A program made the translations under genes and the position numbers. Shown here one piece after another: positions 25,201 to 34,261 of a stretch of 64,000 nt of DNA. Source of the stretch: Pseudomonadota bacterium. GTDB lineage: Bacteria; Pseudomonadota; Alphaproteobacteria; Rhizobiales; Xanthobacteraceae. The notes below the pieces were generated by a model. That model worked only from the letters and a program-made list of their open reading frames with translations, made no database searches and had not been told where the DNA came from. How positions within the stretch are numbered: the stretch's first letter is position 1; the number at the start of each line of letters is the position of its first letter. The DNA lies in NCBI GenBank assembly GCA_023386635.1, contig JAEWJH010000039.1:24957-88956 (forward strand), written 5' to 3'.

Positions 25201-28200
25201 CTACTCCGCGGCGGCGATCCGTTGCACGCGCCATTGCGCGAGCAGCGCCCGCAGCGAAGCCGGGCGAAGCGGCTTGTTCAACACCTGGACCCCGTGGGTG
25301 CGCGCTTCGTCGCGTACACGCGGACTGCGGTCGGCGGTGATCAGGATCGCCGGTAGGTCCTCGCCCAAATGCTGGCGCAGACGGGCGATGGCGGCGATGC
25401 CGTTGCTGTGGTCGAGATGATAGTCGACCAGCAGGCCGTTCGGGCGCAGCTTGTCCTGCTCGATGATCCCCAAGGCAGTGTCGGCATCGCTCGCTTTGAT
25501 CACGCGGCAGCCCCAGCCGCCGAGCAGCGCCTCCATGCCGTCGAGGATCGCCGGTTCGTTGTCGATACACAGTGCGATCGTGCCGGCGAGCTGACCGGTA
25601 TCGGCCTCCGGCAGCGCGGCGGTCGGCAGATGCGCCGGCGCGGCGTCGGACAGCGGCACCGTGATCGAGAACCGCGTGCCGCCGCCGACCTTGGAATCCA
25701 TATTGATGTCGTGCTGCAACACCCGCGCGATGCGCTCGACGATCGACAGGCCGAGGCCTAGGCCGCGGGCGATCCGCGCGCCCTGATCGAGCCGGTGGAA
25801 TTCGGCGAAGATGGTCTTGTGCTGGCTCTCGGGAATGCCGACGCCGGTGTCGAACACGTCGATGCGCAAATGATCGCCGCGCAAGCGGCAGCCGACCAGC
25901 ACGCGGCCCTTGGGCGTGTATTTGATGGCATTGGAGATGAGGTTCTGCAGCAGCCGGCGCAACATGCGGCGGTCCGAGCGCACGACCCGGCGCGCGGGCA
26001 CGAACACCAGCTCCAGCCCCTTGCTGCTGGCGATCGGGGCGAATTCCACCTCGATCTGCCGCAGCAATTGATCGATATGGAAGCTCGCCGGCTCCGGCCG
26101 CAGCACGCCGGCATCGAGCCGCGAGATGTCGAGCAGCGCGCCGAAGATTTCCTCGACCGCTTCCAGCGAGGCGTCGATATTGCCGACCAGCTGGCTGTCG
26201 GACCCGGCGCTGCGGCGCTCCACCAGGCTGGTGACATAGAGCCGCGCCGCGTTGAGCGGCTGCAGGATGTCGTGGCTCGCGGCGGCGAGGAAGCGCGTCT
26301 TCGAGATATTGGCTTCTTCCGCGTCGCGCTTGGCGCGGGCGAGCGCCGCGTTCAGCCGCGTCAGCTCCTCGGTGCGTTCGCGCACGCGCCGCTCCAGCGT
26401 CTCGTTGGCTTTCTCCAGCGCCTCGGCGGCTTCGACGCTCGGCGTCATGTCGGTGAAGGTGGTGGCGAGAGCACCGTCCGGCATGCGGTTGGCGCGCACC
26501 TCGATGAACAGGCCGCGCTCGGCGAACCGCTCGATGAAGGCGTCGCCGGCCTCGGTGTAGCGCTCGAGCAGCGTGCGCACGCGCTTCTCGATCACGTCGG
26601 GCGCCGACGTGTCGCGCGCTGCGTTGTAGCGCAGGATTTCGTCGAGCCGGACGCCGGCGCGGGTGAGGGCGGGCGGCAGGTCGAGCACGTCGCCGAATTG
26701 CCGGTTCCAGCAGATCAGCTGCAGGTCGCGATCGAACACGGCGATGCCCTGGCGCACGTGATCGAGCGCGGTCTGCAGAATTTCGCGGTTGTACTGGATC
26801 GCCGCATTGGCGTCGTCGAGCAGCTTTAGCGCCGCCTTGGTCGAGACCGTCGGCTTGCGCAGCAGCAGCGACAAAACCAGCCGCGACGAGGCGGTGCCGA
26901 TCGCCGAGGCCAGCAGATGCTCCGCATAGCGCAGCAGTTGCATGTCGGCGTCGGCCTTGGGATCGAGATTGATGCGCCGCGCATGGGCGAAATTCTCGAA
27001 CGAGGTGCGGGTGCGCTCCTCGCCGAGATAGCGCGCGACGGTGGCGATCAGTTCGTCGACCGCGACGGTCGAGCGCCACAGGCGGAAAGTCGGCGCGATC
27101 GGCGCGAGTTCGCTCGGCACGAACAGGTTGGCCTGCAACTGTTCGATCGGCGCGGGCCGGCGCCGCAACGTGAAGCCGATGAAGGCGAGCAGATTGAGCG
27201 CGAGGCTCCACATCACGCCATGCACCAGCGGCGGCAGATCGAGGCCGAACAGGTGCTGCGGCCGTAGCGCCGCGATGCCCCAGGGTCCAGCCCTCATCAG
27301 GTCCGGCGCGATCAGACCGGCATCGGCGATGCTCGGCAGCAGCAGCGTATAGGCCCACACCGCGAAGCCGACCGCCATGCCGGCGATCGCGCCGGCGGCG
27401 GTGGCCCGGCGCCAGATCAGCCCGCCGACGAAGGCGGGCGCGAGCTGCGCCACCGCCGCGAACGAGAGGAGGCCGATGGCGGCAAGCTGGGCGTCGCCGG
27501 CCGAGCGGTAATACAGATAGGCGAGCACCATGATGCAGAAGATCGCCAGCCGGCGCACCTTCAGCACGGTCGATCCGAGATTGTCCGGCCCTTCGGCGGC
27601 GGCGCGCCGGTTGAGCAGGAATGGCATCACGATGTCGTTCGACACCATGATCGACAGCGCGACCGTCTCGACGATCACCATCGCCGTCGCCGCCGAGAGG
27701 CCGCCGACGAACGCCGCCAGCGCCAGCACATGCGATCCGGCGGCGAGCGGCAAGGCCAGCACGAACATGTCGCTGTCGACGCGGCCGGCCGGAAACATGA
27801 TCAGGCCGCCGATGGCGATCGGAATGACGAACAGGTTGATCAGCACGAGATAGGCCGGGAACAGCCAGGCCGCGCGCCGCACTTCGTTGACGTTGTTGTT
27901 CTCGACCACCGCCACATGGAACTGGCGCGGCAGCAGCACGAAGGCGAAGAACGACAGCAGCGTCATCGCCGCCCAGGAGTCGACGTGGATGTCGCGCGTC
28001 AGGATCGCCGCGATGCGCGGAATACGCATCGCCTCGGAGAACAGCGCGACCGGACCGTCGAACATCCAGAAGGTGACGAAGATGCCGACGGCGAGGAAGG
28101 CGATCAGCTTGACGGTGGATTCGGTGGCGATCGCCAGCATCAGGCCGTCCTGATGCTCGGTCGCGTCCACATGGCGCGTGCCGAACAGCACGGCGAACGT

Positions 28201-28716
28201 CGCCATCGCCAGCGCGACGAACAGCGAGATGTCGCCTAACACCGGCGGGCTGCCAGGATCGACATTGATCTGCGCGGTGACGGTCTGCAACGAGGCGGAC
28301 ACCGCTTTGAGTTGCAGCGCGATGTAGGGGATGCTGCCGATGATCGCGATCATCGCCACGCAGGCGGCGACGCGCTGGCTCTTGCCGTAGCGGGCGGCGA
28401 TGAAATCGGCGATCGAGGTGATGTTCTGCGCCTTGGCGAGCCGCACCATGCGCATCAGCAGCGGCCAGAACAGGCCGATCATCAGGATCGGGCCGATATA
28501 GATCGTCAGGAAGTCGAAGCCGGTGCGAGACGCGAGACCGACCGAGCCGAAAAAGGTCCACGAGGTGCAGTAGATCGCGAGCGACAGCGGATAGATCAGC
28601 AGGCGCGCGCGGGTGTCGCGCACCGCGCGGCGGCTGCGGTCGCCATAGCTCGCGATCAGGAACAGGAGCCCGATATAGCCGAGCGCGACGGCGATAAAGA
28701 CCCAGCCTTGCAGCAT
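25201..28716 (-). CDS. SSS-transporter-type hybrid histidine kinase with PAS and C-terminal receiver
   Basis: 1171 residues from the ATG at 28716 (GGAG six bases upstream). Roughly residues 1-560 form about thirteen membrane spans of the sodium/solute symporter (PutP-like) family, for example GWVFIAVALGYIGLLFLIASY and SIADFIAARYGKSQRVAA. Next are a linker, a PAS domain (ALDHVRQGIAVFDRDLQLICWN), a short coiled coil (EKANETLERRVRERTEEL), a HisKA domain with AASHDILQPL, an HATPase (NLISNAIKYTPKG, DTGVGIPE, GLGLGLSIVERIA) and a receiver (GLLVDYHLDHSNG; NKPLRP). All phospho-transfer residues are intact. Related kinases (CbrA-like) sense solute flux and control carbon/nitrogen use. The cognate output regulator is not adjacent. 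Confidence 0.92.
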   Translation of the reverse strand: MLQGWVFIAVALGYIGLLFLIASYGDRSRRAVRDTRARLLIYPLSLAIYCTSWTFFGSVGLASRTGFDFLTIYIGPILMIGLFWPLLMRMVRLAKAQNITSIADFIAARYGKSQRVAACVAMIAIIGSIPYIALQLKAVSASLQTVTAQINVDPGSPPVLGDISLFVALAMATFAVLFGTRHVDATEHQDGLMLAIATESTVKLIAFLAVGIFVTFWMFDGPVALFSEAMRIPRIAAILTRDIHVDSWAAMTLLSFFAFVLLPRQFHVAVVENNNVNEVRRAAWLFPAYLVLINLFVIPIAIGGLIMFPAGRVDSDMFVLALPLAAGSHVLALAAFVGGLSAATAMVIVETVALSIMVSNDIVMPFLLNRRAAAEGPDNLGSTVLKVRRLAIFCIMVLAYLYYRSAGDAQLAAIGLLSFAAVAQLAPAFVGGLIWRRATAAGAIAGMAVGFAVWAYTLLLPSIADAGLIAPDLMRAGPWGIAALRPQHLFGLDLPPLVHGVMWSLALNLLAFIGFTLRRRPAPIEQLQANLFVPSELAPIAPTFRLWRSTVAVDELIATVARYLGEERTRTSFENFAHARRINLDPKADADMQLLRYAEHLLASAIGTASSRLVLSLLLRKPTVSTKAALKLLDDANAAIQYNREILQTALDHVRQGIAVFDRDLQLICWNRQFGDVLDLPPALTRAGVRLDEILRYNAARDTSAPDVIEKRVRTLLERYTEAGDAFIERFAERGLFIEVRANRMPDGALATTFTDMTPSVEAAEALEKANETLERRVRERTEELTRLNAALARAKRDAEEANISKTRFLAAASHDILQPLNAARLYVTSLVERRSAGSDSQLVGNIDASLEAVEEIFGALLDISRLDAGVLRPEPASFHIDQLLRQIEVEFAPIASSKGLELVFVPARRVVRSDRRMLRRLLQNLISNAIKYTPKGRVLVGCRLRGDHLRIDVFDTGVGIPESQHKTIFAEFHRLDQGARIARGLGLGLSIVERIARVLQHDINMDSKVGGGTRFSITVPLSDAAPAHLPTAALPEADTGQLAGTIALCIDNEPAILDGMEALLGGWGCRVIKASDADTALGIIEQDKLRPNGLLVDYHLDHSNGIAAIARLRQHLGEDLPAILITADRSPRVRDEARTHGVQVLNKPLRPASLRALLAQWRVQRIAAAE

Positions 28717-28894
28717 GATTTCTCCAGGCGGCACCCACACATTAGTCCCGTGCGGCGTCCCGCGCGAGCATAGCGCGCGGCCGGTGGCGGCGCATAGCAG
28801 GGCTGCACGGGTACGGCACAGCAGGGCGACATGGGCGTTTGACGCTGGATGCCGATCGCTGCATGGATCGCGGGTCTCCCCGCGAGAGGTCTCC

Positions 28895-30004
28895 TTGCCG
28901 CTGCCGCTATCCCGCCCGGTCGTGCTGAACGTTGCCGAAACCCTGCTGACCGGTGCCGCCGGCGGCATCGCGCTCGGCGTGGCCGGCATGCCGGCCGGCT
29001 GGCTGATCGGCTCGATGCTCGCGGTGGCGCTATCGGCGCTGGCCGGCCGGCCGATGCTGATGCCGCGGCGGCTCGGCTACGTCATTTTCGTGCTGATCGG
29101 CATCTCGCTCGGGGCGGTTGTGACGCCCGACACCTTGAGCGGCATGGCGGCGTGGCCGTTGAGCATCGCCATGATGGTGGTGGCGATCGTCGCCATCAGC
29201 GTCGCCAGCACGGCCTATCTGCAATGGGTTCACGGCTGGGGCCATACGGCGGCGATGCTGGCGAGCGCGCCGGGCGCGCTGTCGCAGGTCATGGTGATGG
29301 CGGGCGAGCTCGGCGTCGACATCCGCGCGGTGGCGATCGTGCAGACGATCCGGGTGCTGATCGTGTCGGCGAGCCTGCCGCTCGCTCTCAGCCTGCTCGG
29401 CCTGATCACGCCGGGTGCGCGCTCGATCGGCGGCGACTTCAATCCCGACCTGCTCGGCGAACTGGTGATCCTGATCGTCTTGTCGGCGATCCTGGCGGCG
29501 CTGTTCCTCCGCTTCCGGATTCCGGGCGGGCTGCTGTTCGGCGCGATGCTGTGCTCCGGCGTATTGCATGGCAGCGGCTTGGTGCATGCGCTGATGCCGT
29601 GGTGGGTGGCGAATGCGGCGATGATCGCGCTCGGCTGCGTCACGGGTTCACGGTTCGCCAATACGTCGGTGCGGCTGTTGCTGACATTCACGCTGGCGGC
29701 GTTCGGCTCGCTGGTGGTGGCGCTGGTCGTGTCGGGCGTGTTCATCGCGGTCCTGGCGCTCGGGACCGATCTGCGCACCGCCGATGTGGCGATCGCTTTC
29801 GCGCCCGGCGCGGTCGACGTGATGATGGTGCTCGCGCTCGCGCTGCACCTCGACCCGGTCTATGTCGGCGCGCATCACCTGATGCGGATCGTCTTTATTT
29901 CGCTGGTGATCCCCTTCTCGTCGCGCTGGTCGGTGCGGCACTCGCGCTTGCCGCCCGAACCGGAGCCGCCGAAGCCCCAGCGCCAAGTACCTTTTGAAGA
30001 TTGA
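28895..30004 (+). CDS. AbrB-family (ammonia monooxygenase-type) membrane protein
   Basis: 369 residues from a TTG at 28895 preceded by GAGAGG; the frame is open further upstream to 28715 and a GTG at 28922 is another option, so the start is uncertain. The body is a duplicated set of hydrophobic segments with the family patterns GGIALGVAGMPAGWLIGSMLA, GYVIFVLIGISLGAVVTPDTL, ASAPGALSQVMVMAGELGVD, a second AGxxLG-type repeat, and near the end FAPGAVDVMMVLALAL and GAHHLMRIVFISLVIP. The AbrB name refers to the family label, not to the DNA-binding AbrB. Function is unknown, probably transport. It is divergent from the histidine kinase, whose start is about 180 bases away. Confidence 0.8.
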   Translation: MPLPLSRPVVLNVAETLLTGAAGGIALGVAGMPAGWLIGSMLAVALSALAGRPMLMPRRLGYVIFVLIGISLGAVVTPDTLSGMAAWPLSIAMMVVAIVAISVASTAYLQWVHGWGHTAAMLASAPGALSQVMVMAGELGVDIRAVAIVQTIRVLIVSASLPLALSLLGLITPGARSIGGDFNPDLLGELVILIVLSAILAALFLRFRIPGGLLFGAMLCSGVLHGSGLVHALMPWWVANAAMIALGCVTGSRFANTSVRLLLTFTLAAFGSLVVALVVSGVFIAVLALGTDLRTADVAIAFAPGAVDVMMVLALALHLDPVYVGAHHLMRIVFISLVIPFSSRWSVRHSRLPPEPEPPKPQRQVPFED

Positions 30005-30028
30005 GTGCCTTTTGAGGACTAAGGCTGA

Positions 30029-31261
30029 TTATTCCGCCGCGAGCGCGAGCTGATTGCGCTTGGGCAGATCGAGCGCGTCCCAGACCTGCACCAGCGCCTC
30101 GGCGAGCGTGTTGATCAGCACGTCGTCGTGATAGGGCGACGGCGTGATGCGCAGCCGCTCCATGCCGCGCGGCACGGTCGGATAATTGATCGGCTGGATA
30201 TAGATGCCGTGTTCGGCGAGCAGCATGTCGCTCGCCGCCTTGCACTTCTCCGGGTCGCCGACGAACACCGGGACGATATGCGTGGTGCTCGGCATCACCG
30301 GCAGGCCGGCGGCGTTGAGCACGGACTTCACGCGGCCGGCGCGATCCTGATGGCGGTCGCGCTCCCACTGCGAGGTCTTGAGATGCTTGATCGCGGCGGT
30401 GGCGGCGGCGCAGATCGCCGGCGGCAGCGCGGTGGTGAAGATGAAGCCCGGCGCGTAGGAGCGCACCGCGTCGATCAGCGTCTTCGAGCCGGTGATGTAG
30501 CCGCCGAGGCAGCCGAACGCCTTGGCGAGCGTGCCCTCGATCACGTCGATGCGCTGCATCGCGTTCTCGCGCTCGGCGATGCCGCCGCCGCGCGAACCGT
30601 ACATGCCGACCGCGTGCACCTCGTCGATATAGGTCATCGCGCCGTAGCGCTCGGCGAGGTCGCAGATCTTGTGGATCGGCGCGACGTCGCCGTCCATCGA
30701 ATAGAGGCTCTCGAACGCGATCAGCTTCGGCTGGTCCGCAGGCGCCGCGCGCAGCAGTTCTTCCAGATGCGCGAGATCGTTGTGACGCCACACGACCTTC
30801 TCGCAGCCGGACTGGCGCACGCCCTCGATCATCGAATTGTGGTTGAGCGCGTCGGACAGGATCAGGCAGTTCGGCAGCATGCGCGCGATGGTCGCGATGC
30901 CGGTCTGGTTCGACACATAGCCGGAGGTGAACAGCAGCGCCGCCTCCTTGCGGTGCAGGTCGGCGAGCTCGCGCTCCAGCTCGACCAGCGGATGATGCGT
31001 GCCGGCGATGTTGCGGGTGCCGCCGGCGCCGGTGCCCATGCGCGAGGCAACTTCCACCATCGCGCCGATCACCTTCGGGTGCTGGCCCATGCCGAGATAA
31101 TCGTTGGAGCACCAGATCACGACGTCGCGCGGGCCTTCCGGCGAGTGCCAGACCGCGTGGGGAAACCGGCCGGCGAGGCGCTCCAGATCGGCGAACACCC
31201 GGTAGCGGCGTTCGTCATGCAGTCGGGTCAGCGCCTGCTCGAAAAAATCATTGTAATTCAT
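30029..31261 (-). CDS. hemA: 5-aminolevulinate synthase
   Basis: 410 residues from the ATG at 31261. This is the glycine plus succinyl-CoA (Shemin) enzyme of alphaproteobacteria, the first step of tetrapyrrole synthesis. Landmarks: N-terminal MNYNDFFEQALTRLHDERRYRVF, VIWCSNDYLGMGQHP, GTGAGGTRNIAGTHHPLVELE, HNSMIEGVRQSG, DEVHAVGMYGSRGGG and the PLP lysine in EGTLAKAFGCLGGYI. Length is normal. The region between it and the downstream NUDIX gene carries no strong promoter that I can place. Convergent to the AbrB-family gene with 24 bases between stops. Confidence 0.96.
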   Translation of the reverse strand: MNYNDFFEQALTRLHDERRYRVFADLERLAGRFPHAVWHSPEGPRDVVIWCSNDYLGMGQHPKVIGAMVEVASRMGTGAGGTRNIAGTHHPLVELERELADLHRKEAALLFTSGYVSNQTGIATIARMLPNCLILSDALNHNSMIEGVRQSGCEKVVWRHNDLAHLEELLRAAPADQPKLIAFESLYSMDGDVAPIHKICDLAERYGAMTYIDEVHAVGMYGSRGGGIAERENAMQRIDVIEGTLAKAFGCLGGYITGSKTLIDAVRSYAPGFIFTTALPPAICAAATAAIKHLKTSQWERDRHQDRAGRVKSVLNAAGLPVMPSTTHIVPVFVGDPEKCKAASDMLLAEHGIYIQPINYPTVPRGMERLRITPSPYHDDVLINTLAEALVQVWDALDLPKRNQLALAAE

Positions 31262-31382
31262 GATCTTGCTTCTCGGCCGGATTCCGTGACGGCTTTTTAG
31301 AAGGGTTCCACACGGTTTGTCGAGGCGCAATACCCCGATGACAGCCTTGTGACTTTGCGCGGGCGCAAAAAATGCCGGGAAA

Positions 31383-31970
31383 TCAATCGCGGGCGGGGAT
31401 TTGCGTCTTTGGTCGCAGGAGCGGTTCCGCGTCGATCAGGCCCTGCATCGCCGCCAGCAGCAGGGTGCCGAGATGGAGCTGCAGGGCGAAAGTTCCGTCG
31501 GCGATCATCGTCGCGAGCTGACTGGCCGAGACGATGCGGACCTCGATGCCGGCTTCCGGCTGTGCCGCCGGGTCGCGCGGGCCGGTCTCGACAAAAAACG
31601 ACTGAATGCGGTTCGACAGGCGCGCGCTGCACGGCACGCGGGTGCCGAGCGGATGGATGCGGCGCGCGGGAAAGCCGGTTTCCTCGAACAGTTCGCGGGC
31701 GCAGGCGGCCTGCGCATCCTCGCCGTGTTCGAGCATCCCGGCCGGCAGTTCCCAGGTGTAGCCTTCGACCGCGGGGCGATATTGCCGCACCAGCGGAAAC
31801 CCGCCGTCCGGCGTGCGTGCCAGGATCGCGATGTAATCGGTCTGCGCCACCGCGTGATAAGTCTCGGCCGCTTCGCCGGGACGGAACGCGACATCGCGCG
31901 CGACGATTTCCATCCAGGGCGAGATGCGCGTCGCGCGCCGGGACAGGATGCGCGGATACTCATCGCTCAT
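31383..31970 (-). CDS. NUDIX hydrolase
   Basis: 195 residues. The 23-residue Nudix box is complete: it runs from GMLEHGEDAQ through ARELFEETGF (the G-x5-E-x7-R-E-x-x-E-E-x-G-x pattern). The fold resembles ADP-ribose/ADP-sugar pyrophosphatases, and the region PFRPGEAAETYHAVAQTDYIAILART fits that branch. Substrate is unassigned. It lies on the same strand as the downstream sugar-related genes (20 bases from the methyltransferase gene), so it could trim nucleotide-sugar intermediates of that pathway. Confidence 0.85.
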   Translation of the reverse strand: MSDEYPRILSRRATRISPWMEIVARDVAFRPGEAAETYHAVAQTDYIAILARTPDGGFPLVRQYRPAVEGYTWELPAGMLEHGEDAQAACARELFEETGFPARRIHPLGTRVPCSARLSNRIQSFFVETGPRDPAAQPEAGIEVRIVSASQLATMIADGTFALQLHLGTLLLAAMQGLIDAEPLLRPKTQIPARD

Positions 31971-31989
31971 AAGATGCGCCTTTCGGCCG

Positions 31990-33261
31990 TTACAGCAGCC
32001 GCGGCTCCGGCAGCGGCGAGATCAGTTTGCCACGATAGCCCTTGGCGCGCAGCTTCGGCGCCAGCTCATCGGCGATGTGCCAGGAGAAGATGATCGCCGC
32101 CTCCGGCTGGTCGTCGAACAGGAGCGCCTCGTCGACCACGGGAATGTCGGTGCCCGGCATGCATTTGCCGATCTTCAGCGAGCCCTGAATCTCGCAGACA
32201 TAGTCGATCAGACCGGAATCGAGACCGACATAGTTGAACAGCGTCGAGGCGCGCGACGGCGCGCTGATGCCGACGATGCGCGCATTCTGTTCCTTGAGGT
32301 CGCGCAGCATGGCCAGCAGACGCAGCTTGGTCATCATCACGTCGTGGCGGAAGCGTGCGAGCCGCTCCCGCATCGCCGCGCCGCGTGGCTCGGCCGCGAG
32401 CATCTGCGCGACGCTGTCCTGCACCTTTTGCGTGCCCTTGCGCGCGGCGTAGACGCGGATCGAGCCGCCATGGGATGGGATCGGCCGCGCGTGGAAGACT
32501 TCGAGCCCGTGCATCTCCAGCAGATATTTGAGGCTCGCCAGCGAATAATAGCGCAGGTGCTCGTGGTAGATCGTGTCGTATTGCAGCGTGTCGAGCAGCG
32601 GCACGAGGTAATGCGACTCGGAAATGAATGCGCCGTCCGGCGCCAGCATCTCGAGAATGCCGTCGACGATGGCGTGCACGTCCTCGATATGCGCGAAGCA
32701 GTTGGCGGCGGTGATCACCTTGGCCGCGCCGTGCTTGGCCTTCACCTCGCGCGCGGTCTCCTGCGAGAAATAGCGCTTGATGGTCGGAATGCCGCGGCTG
32801 TTGGCGATGTCGCCCACATCGGTCGGCTCGATGCCGAGGATGCGGTGGCCGCCCTTCTGGAAATTGGAGATCAGCGTGCCGTCGTTGGAGCCGATATCGA
32901 CGCAGAGATCGTCGGGCTTCAGCCCGAGCAGCGCCGAGGACTCGCGATAGAGATCGGCGAAGTTGTCGCGCAGCAGCCTGGTGGTGCCGCTGGTGTAGGG
33001 ATATTCCGGCGGAAAGATGATCACCGGATCGACCGCGAGGCCGAGCTGCACGAGGTCGCACTTGGTGCAGTGAAGCAGGTCGGTCGGAAACCACGGCTGC
33101 TGCCGCGGCACCGCGCCGATCGCCACCATCTGGTTGACCGGCGGCATGTAGCCGAGCGACAGCACGCGATCGAGCGGCGCATGGCCGCAAATCTGGCATT
33201 CCTCGACCGGAACGCTGGCGCCGGTGCCGGCGCCGCGTGCGACTTTCTTCGGCCCCACCAT
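31990..33261 (-). CDS. Zinc-binding class I SAM methyltransferase (sugar C-methyltransferase-like)
   Basis: 423 residues from the ATG at 33261 with AGGAGA upstream. Architecture of the NovU/TylC3-type sugar C-methyltransferases: N-terminal zinc ribbon (CQICGHAPLDRVLSLG and CTKCDLVQLGL), a central SAM-binding domain with VDIGSNDGTLI and GIEPTDVG, and a C-terminal Methyltransf_14-like domain (ARIVGISAPSRASTLFNYVG). The catalytic histidine-rich loop is YHEHLRYYSLASLKYLLEMHG. The usual substrate of this family is a keto-deoxy nucleotide sugar. It shares its operon with an epimerase/dehydratase and an oxidoreductase, which fits building or decorating an unusual sugar. Confidence 0.88.
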   Translation of the reverse strand: MVGPKKVARGAGTGASVPVEECQICGHAPLDRVLSLGYMPPVNQMVAIGAVPRQQPWFPTDLLHCTKCDLVQLGLAVDPVIIFPPEYPYTSGTTRLLRDNFADLYRESSALLGLKPDDLCVDIGSNDGTLISNFQKGGHRILGIEPTDVGDIANSRGIPTIKRYFSQETAREVKAKHGAAKVITAANCFAHIEDVHAIVDGILEMLAPDGAFISESHYLVPLLDTLQYDTIYHEHLRYYSLASLKYLLEMHGLEVFHARPIPSHGGSIRVYAARKGTQKVQDSVAQMLAAEPRGAAMRERLARFRHDVMMTKLRLLAMLRDLKEQNARIVGISAPSRASTLFNYVGLDSGLIDYVCEIQGSLKIGKCMPGTDIPVVDEALLFDDQPEAAIIFSWHIADELAPKLRAKGYRGKLISPLPEPRLL

Positions 33262-33277
33262 TGTCTCTCCTGAGCGA

Positions 33278-34261
33278 TCAGACCCGCGCGGGCGCGAGGG
33301 CCGCATTGTTCCAGTACCAGTCCACCGTCGGCGGCAGACCCTGTGCGAACGGCACGCGCGGCTGATAGCCGAGCGCCGCGAGCTTGGAAATGTCGGGGCA
33401 GCGGCGCGCGGTGCTGCCCGGTTGCACCGGGCCGGTTTTCAGCGCGATCTCGCGCCCGGCATGGGCGCCGATGCGCCGCGCCACGTCGGCGATCGACAAT
33501 TCCTCGGTGGTGCCGACGTGATAAATGTTGAGATGCTCGCCGCGCCCGCGCATCACCAGCACGCCGGCGACGAGATCGTCCACATGGCAGAAGCTGCGGG
33601 TTTCCTGACCGCCGCCCTGAATCTCGAACGGCACCGCGCCGTGCGGATGCGCCGCGACCGCCTGCTGCATGCGCAGCGCGAACTGCGGCAGCACATGCTC
33701 GAAGCCCATGTCCGGTCCGTAGATATTGTGCGGGCGGAAAATGAGCACGCGCTCGAAGCCGGTGCGGCCGTAATTGATCGCCATCAGCTCGCTGATGATC
33801 TTGCCGCCGCCATAGGAGTAACGTGGATTGCGCACGTCCGGCACGATCAGCGGCGCGTCCTCCGCGGTCGGGATGTGCGGCGGCGTCTGATAGACCTCGG
33901 AGCTTGACGCGAGGATCAGTTTGCCGATGCCATGCTGCCGGCAGGCGTCGAGCACATTGATCATACCCTTGACACCGACATCGAGCACCAGCTCCGGCCG
34001 GCTGTAGAAAAACTCGGTGCCGTTGACGTAGGCGAGGTGATGCACCTCGTCCATTCCGCGCGCGGCGTCGCTCACCGCCTGCGGATCGCGCACGTCGCCG
34101 CCGATGAACGTGATGTCGTTCTCGATGCCCGCGAGACGGCGCGGCCGCCCGCGTGAATTGTCGTCGAGCACGCGCACATGATGCCCGGCTTTCACCAGCG
34201 CATGAACGAGCGCCGCGCCGATGAAACCGGAGCCGCCGGTGACGAGGATCTTTGCGCTCAT
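33278..34261 (-). CDS. NAD-dependent nucleotide-sugar epimerase/dehydratase (extended SDR)
   Basis: 327 residues. N-terminal Rossmann motif KILVTGGSGFIGAALVHAL, then VRVLDDNSRGRPRRLAGI, HLAYVNGTEFFYSRPELVLDVG, SSSEVYQTPPHIPT and the catalytic YSYGGGKIISELMA (Y-x3-K is YGGGK). GYQPRVPFAQGLPPTVDWY closes the fold. Activity is 4,6-dehydratase, epimerase or decarboxylase, not distinguishable by eye. Its start overlaps the stop of the following oxidoreductase gene (ATGA at 34258-34261), so the two are translationally coupled. Confidence 0.9.
   Translation of the reverse strand: MSAKILVTGGSGFIGAALVHALVKAGHHVRVLDDNSRGRPRRLAGIENDITFIGGDVRDPQAVSDAARGMDEVHHLAYVNGTEFFYSRPELVLDVGVKGMINVLDACRQHGIGKLILASSSEVYQTPPHIPTAEDAPLIVPDVRNPRYSYGGGKIISELMAINYGRTGFERVLIFRPHNIYGPDMGFEHVLPQFALRMQQAVAAHPHGAVPFEIQGGGQETRSFCHVDDLVAGVLVMRGRGEHLNIYHVGTTEELSIADVARRIGAHAGREIALKTGPVQPGSTARRCPDISKLAALGYQPRVPFAQGLPPTVDWYWNNAALAPARV

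Noticed and set aside
24872..28738. Long minus-strand frame of about 1290 codons antisense in frame to the kinase
   Set aside because: Its translation is arginine/alanine-rich with no domain and it overlaps the real kinase gene, which has complete domains and a ribosome-binding site.
31330..31382. Terminator for the hemA/NUDIX region (TTTGCGCGGGCGCAAA)
   Set aside because: It has the hairpin but the T run lies on the wrong side for both strands, so termination is not supported.
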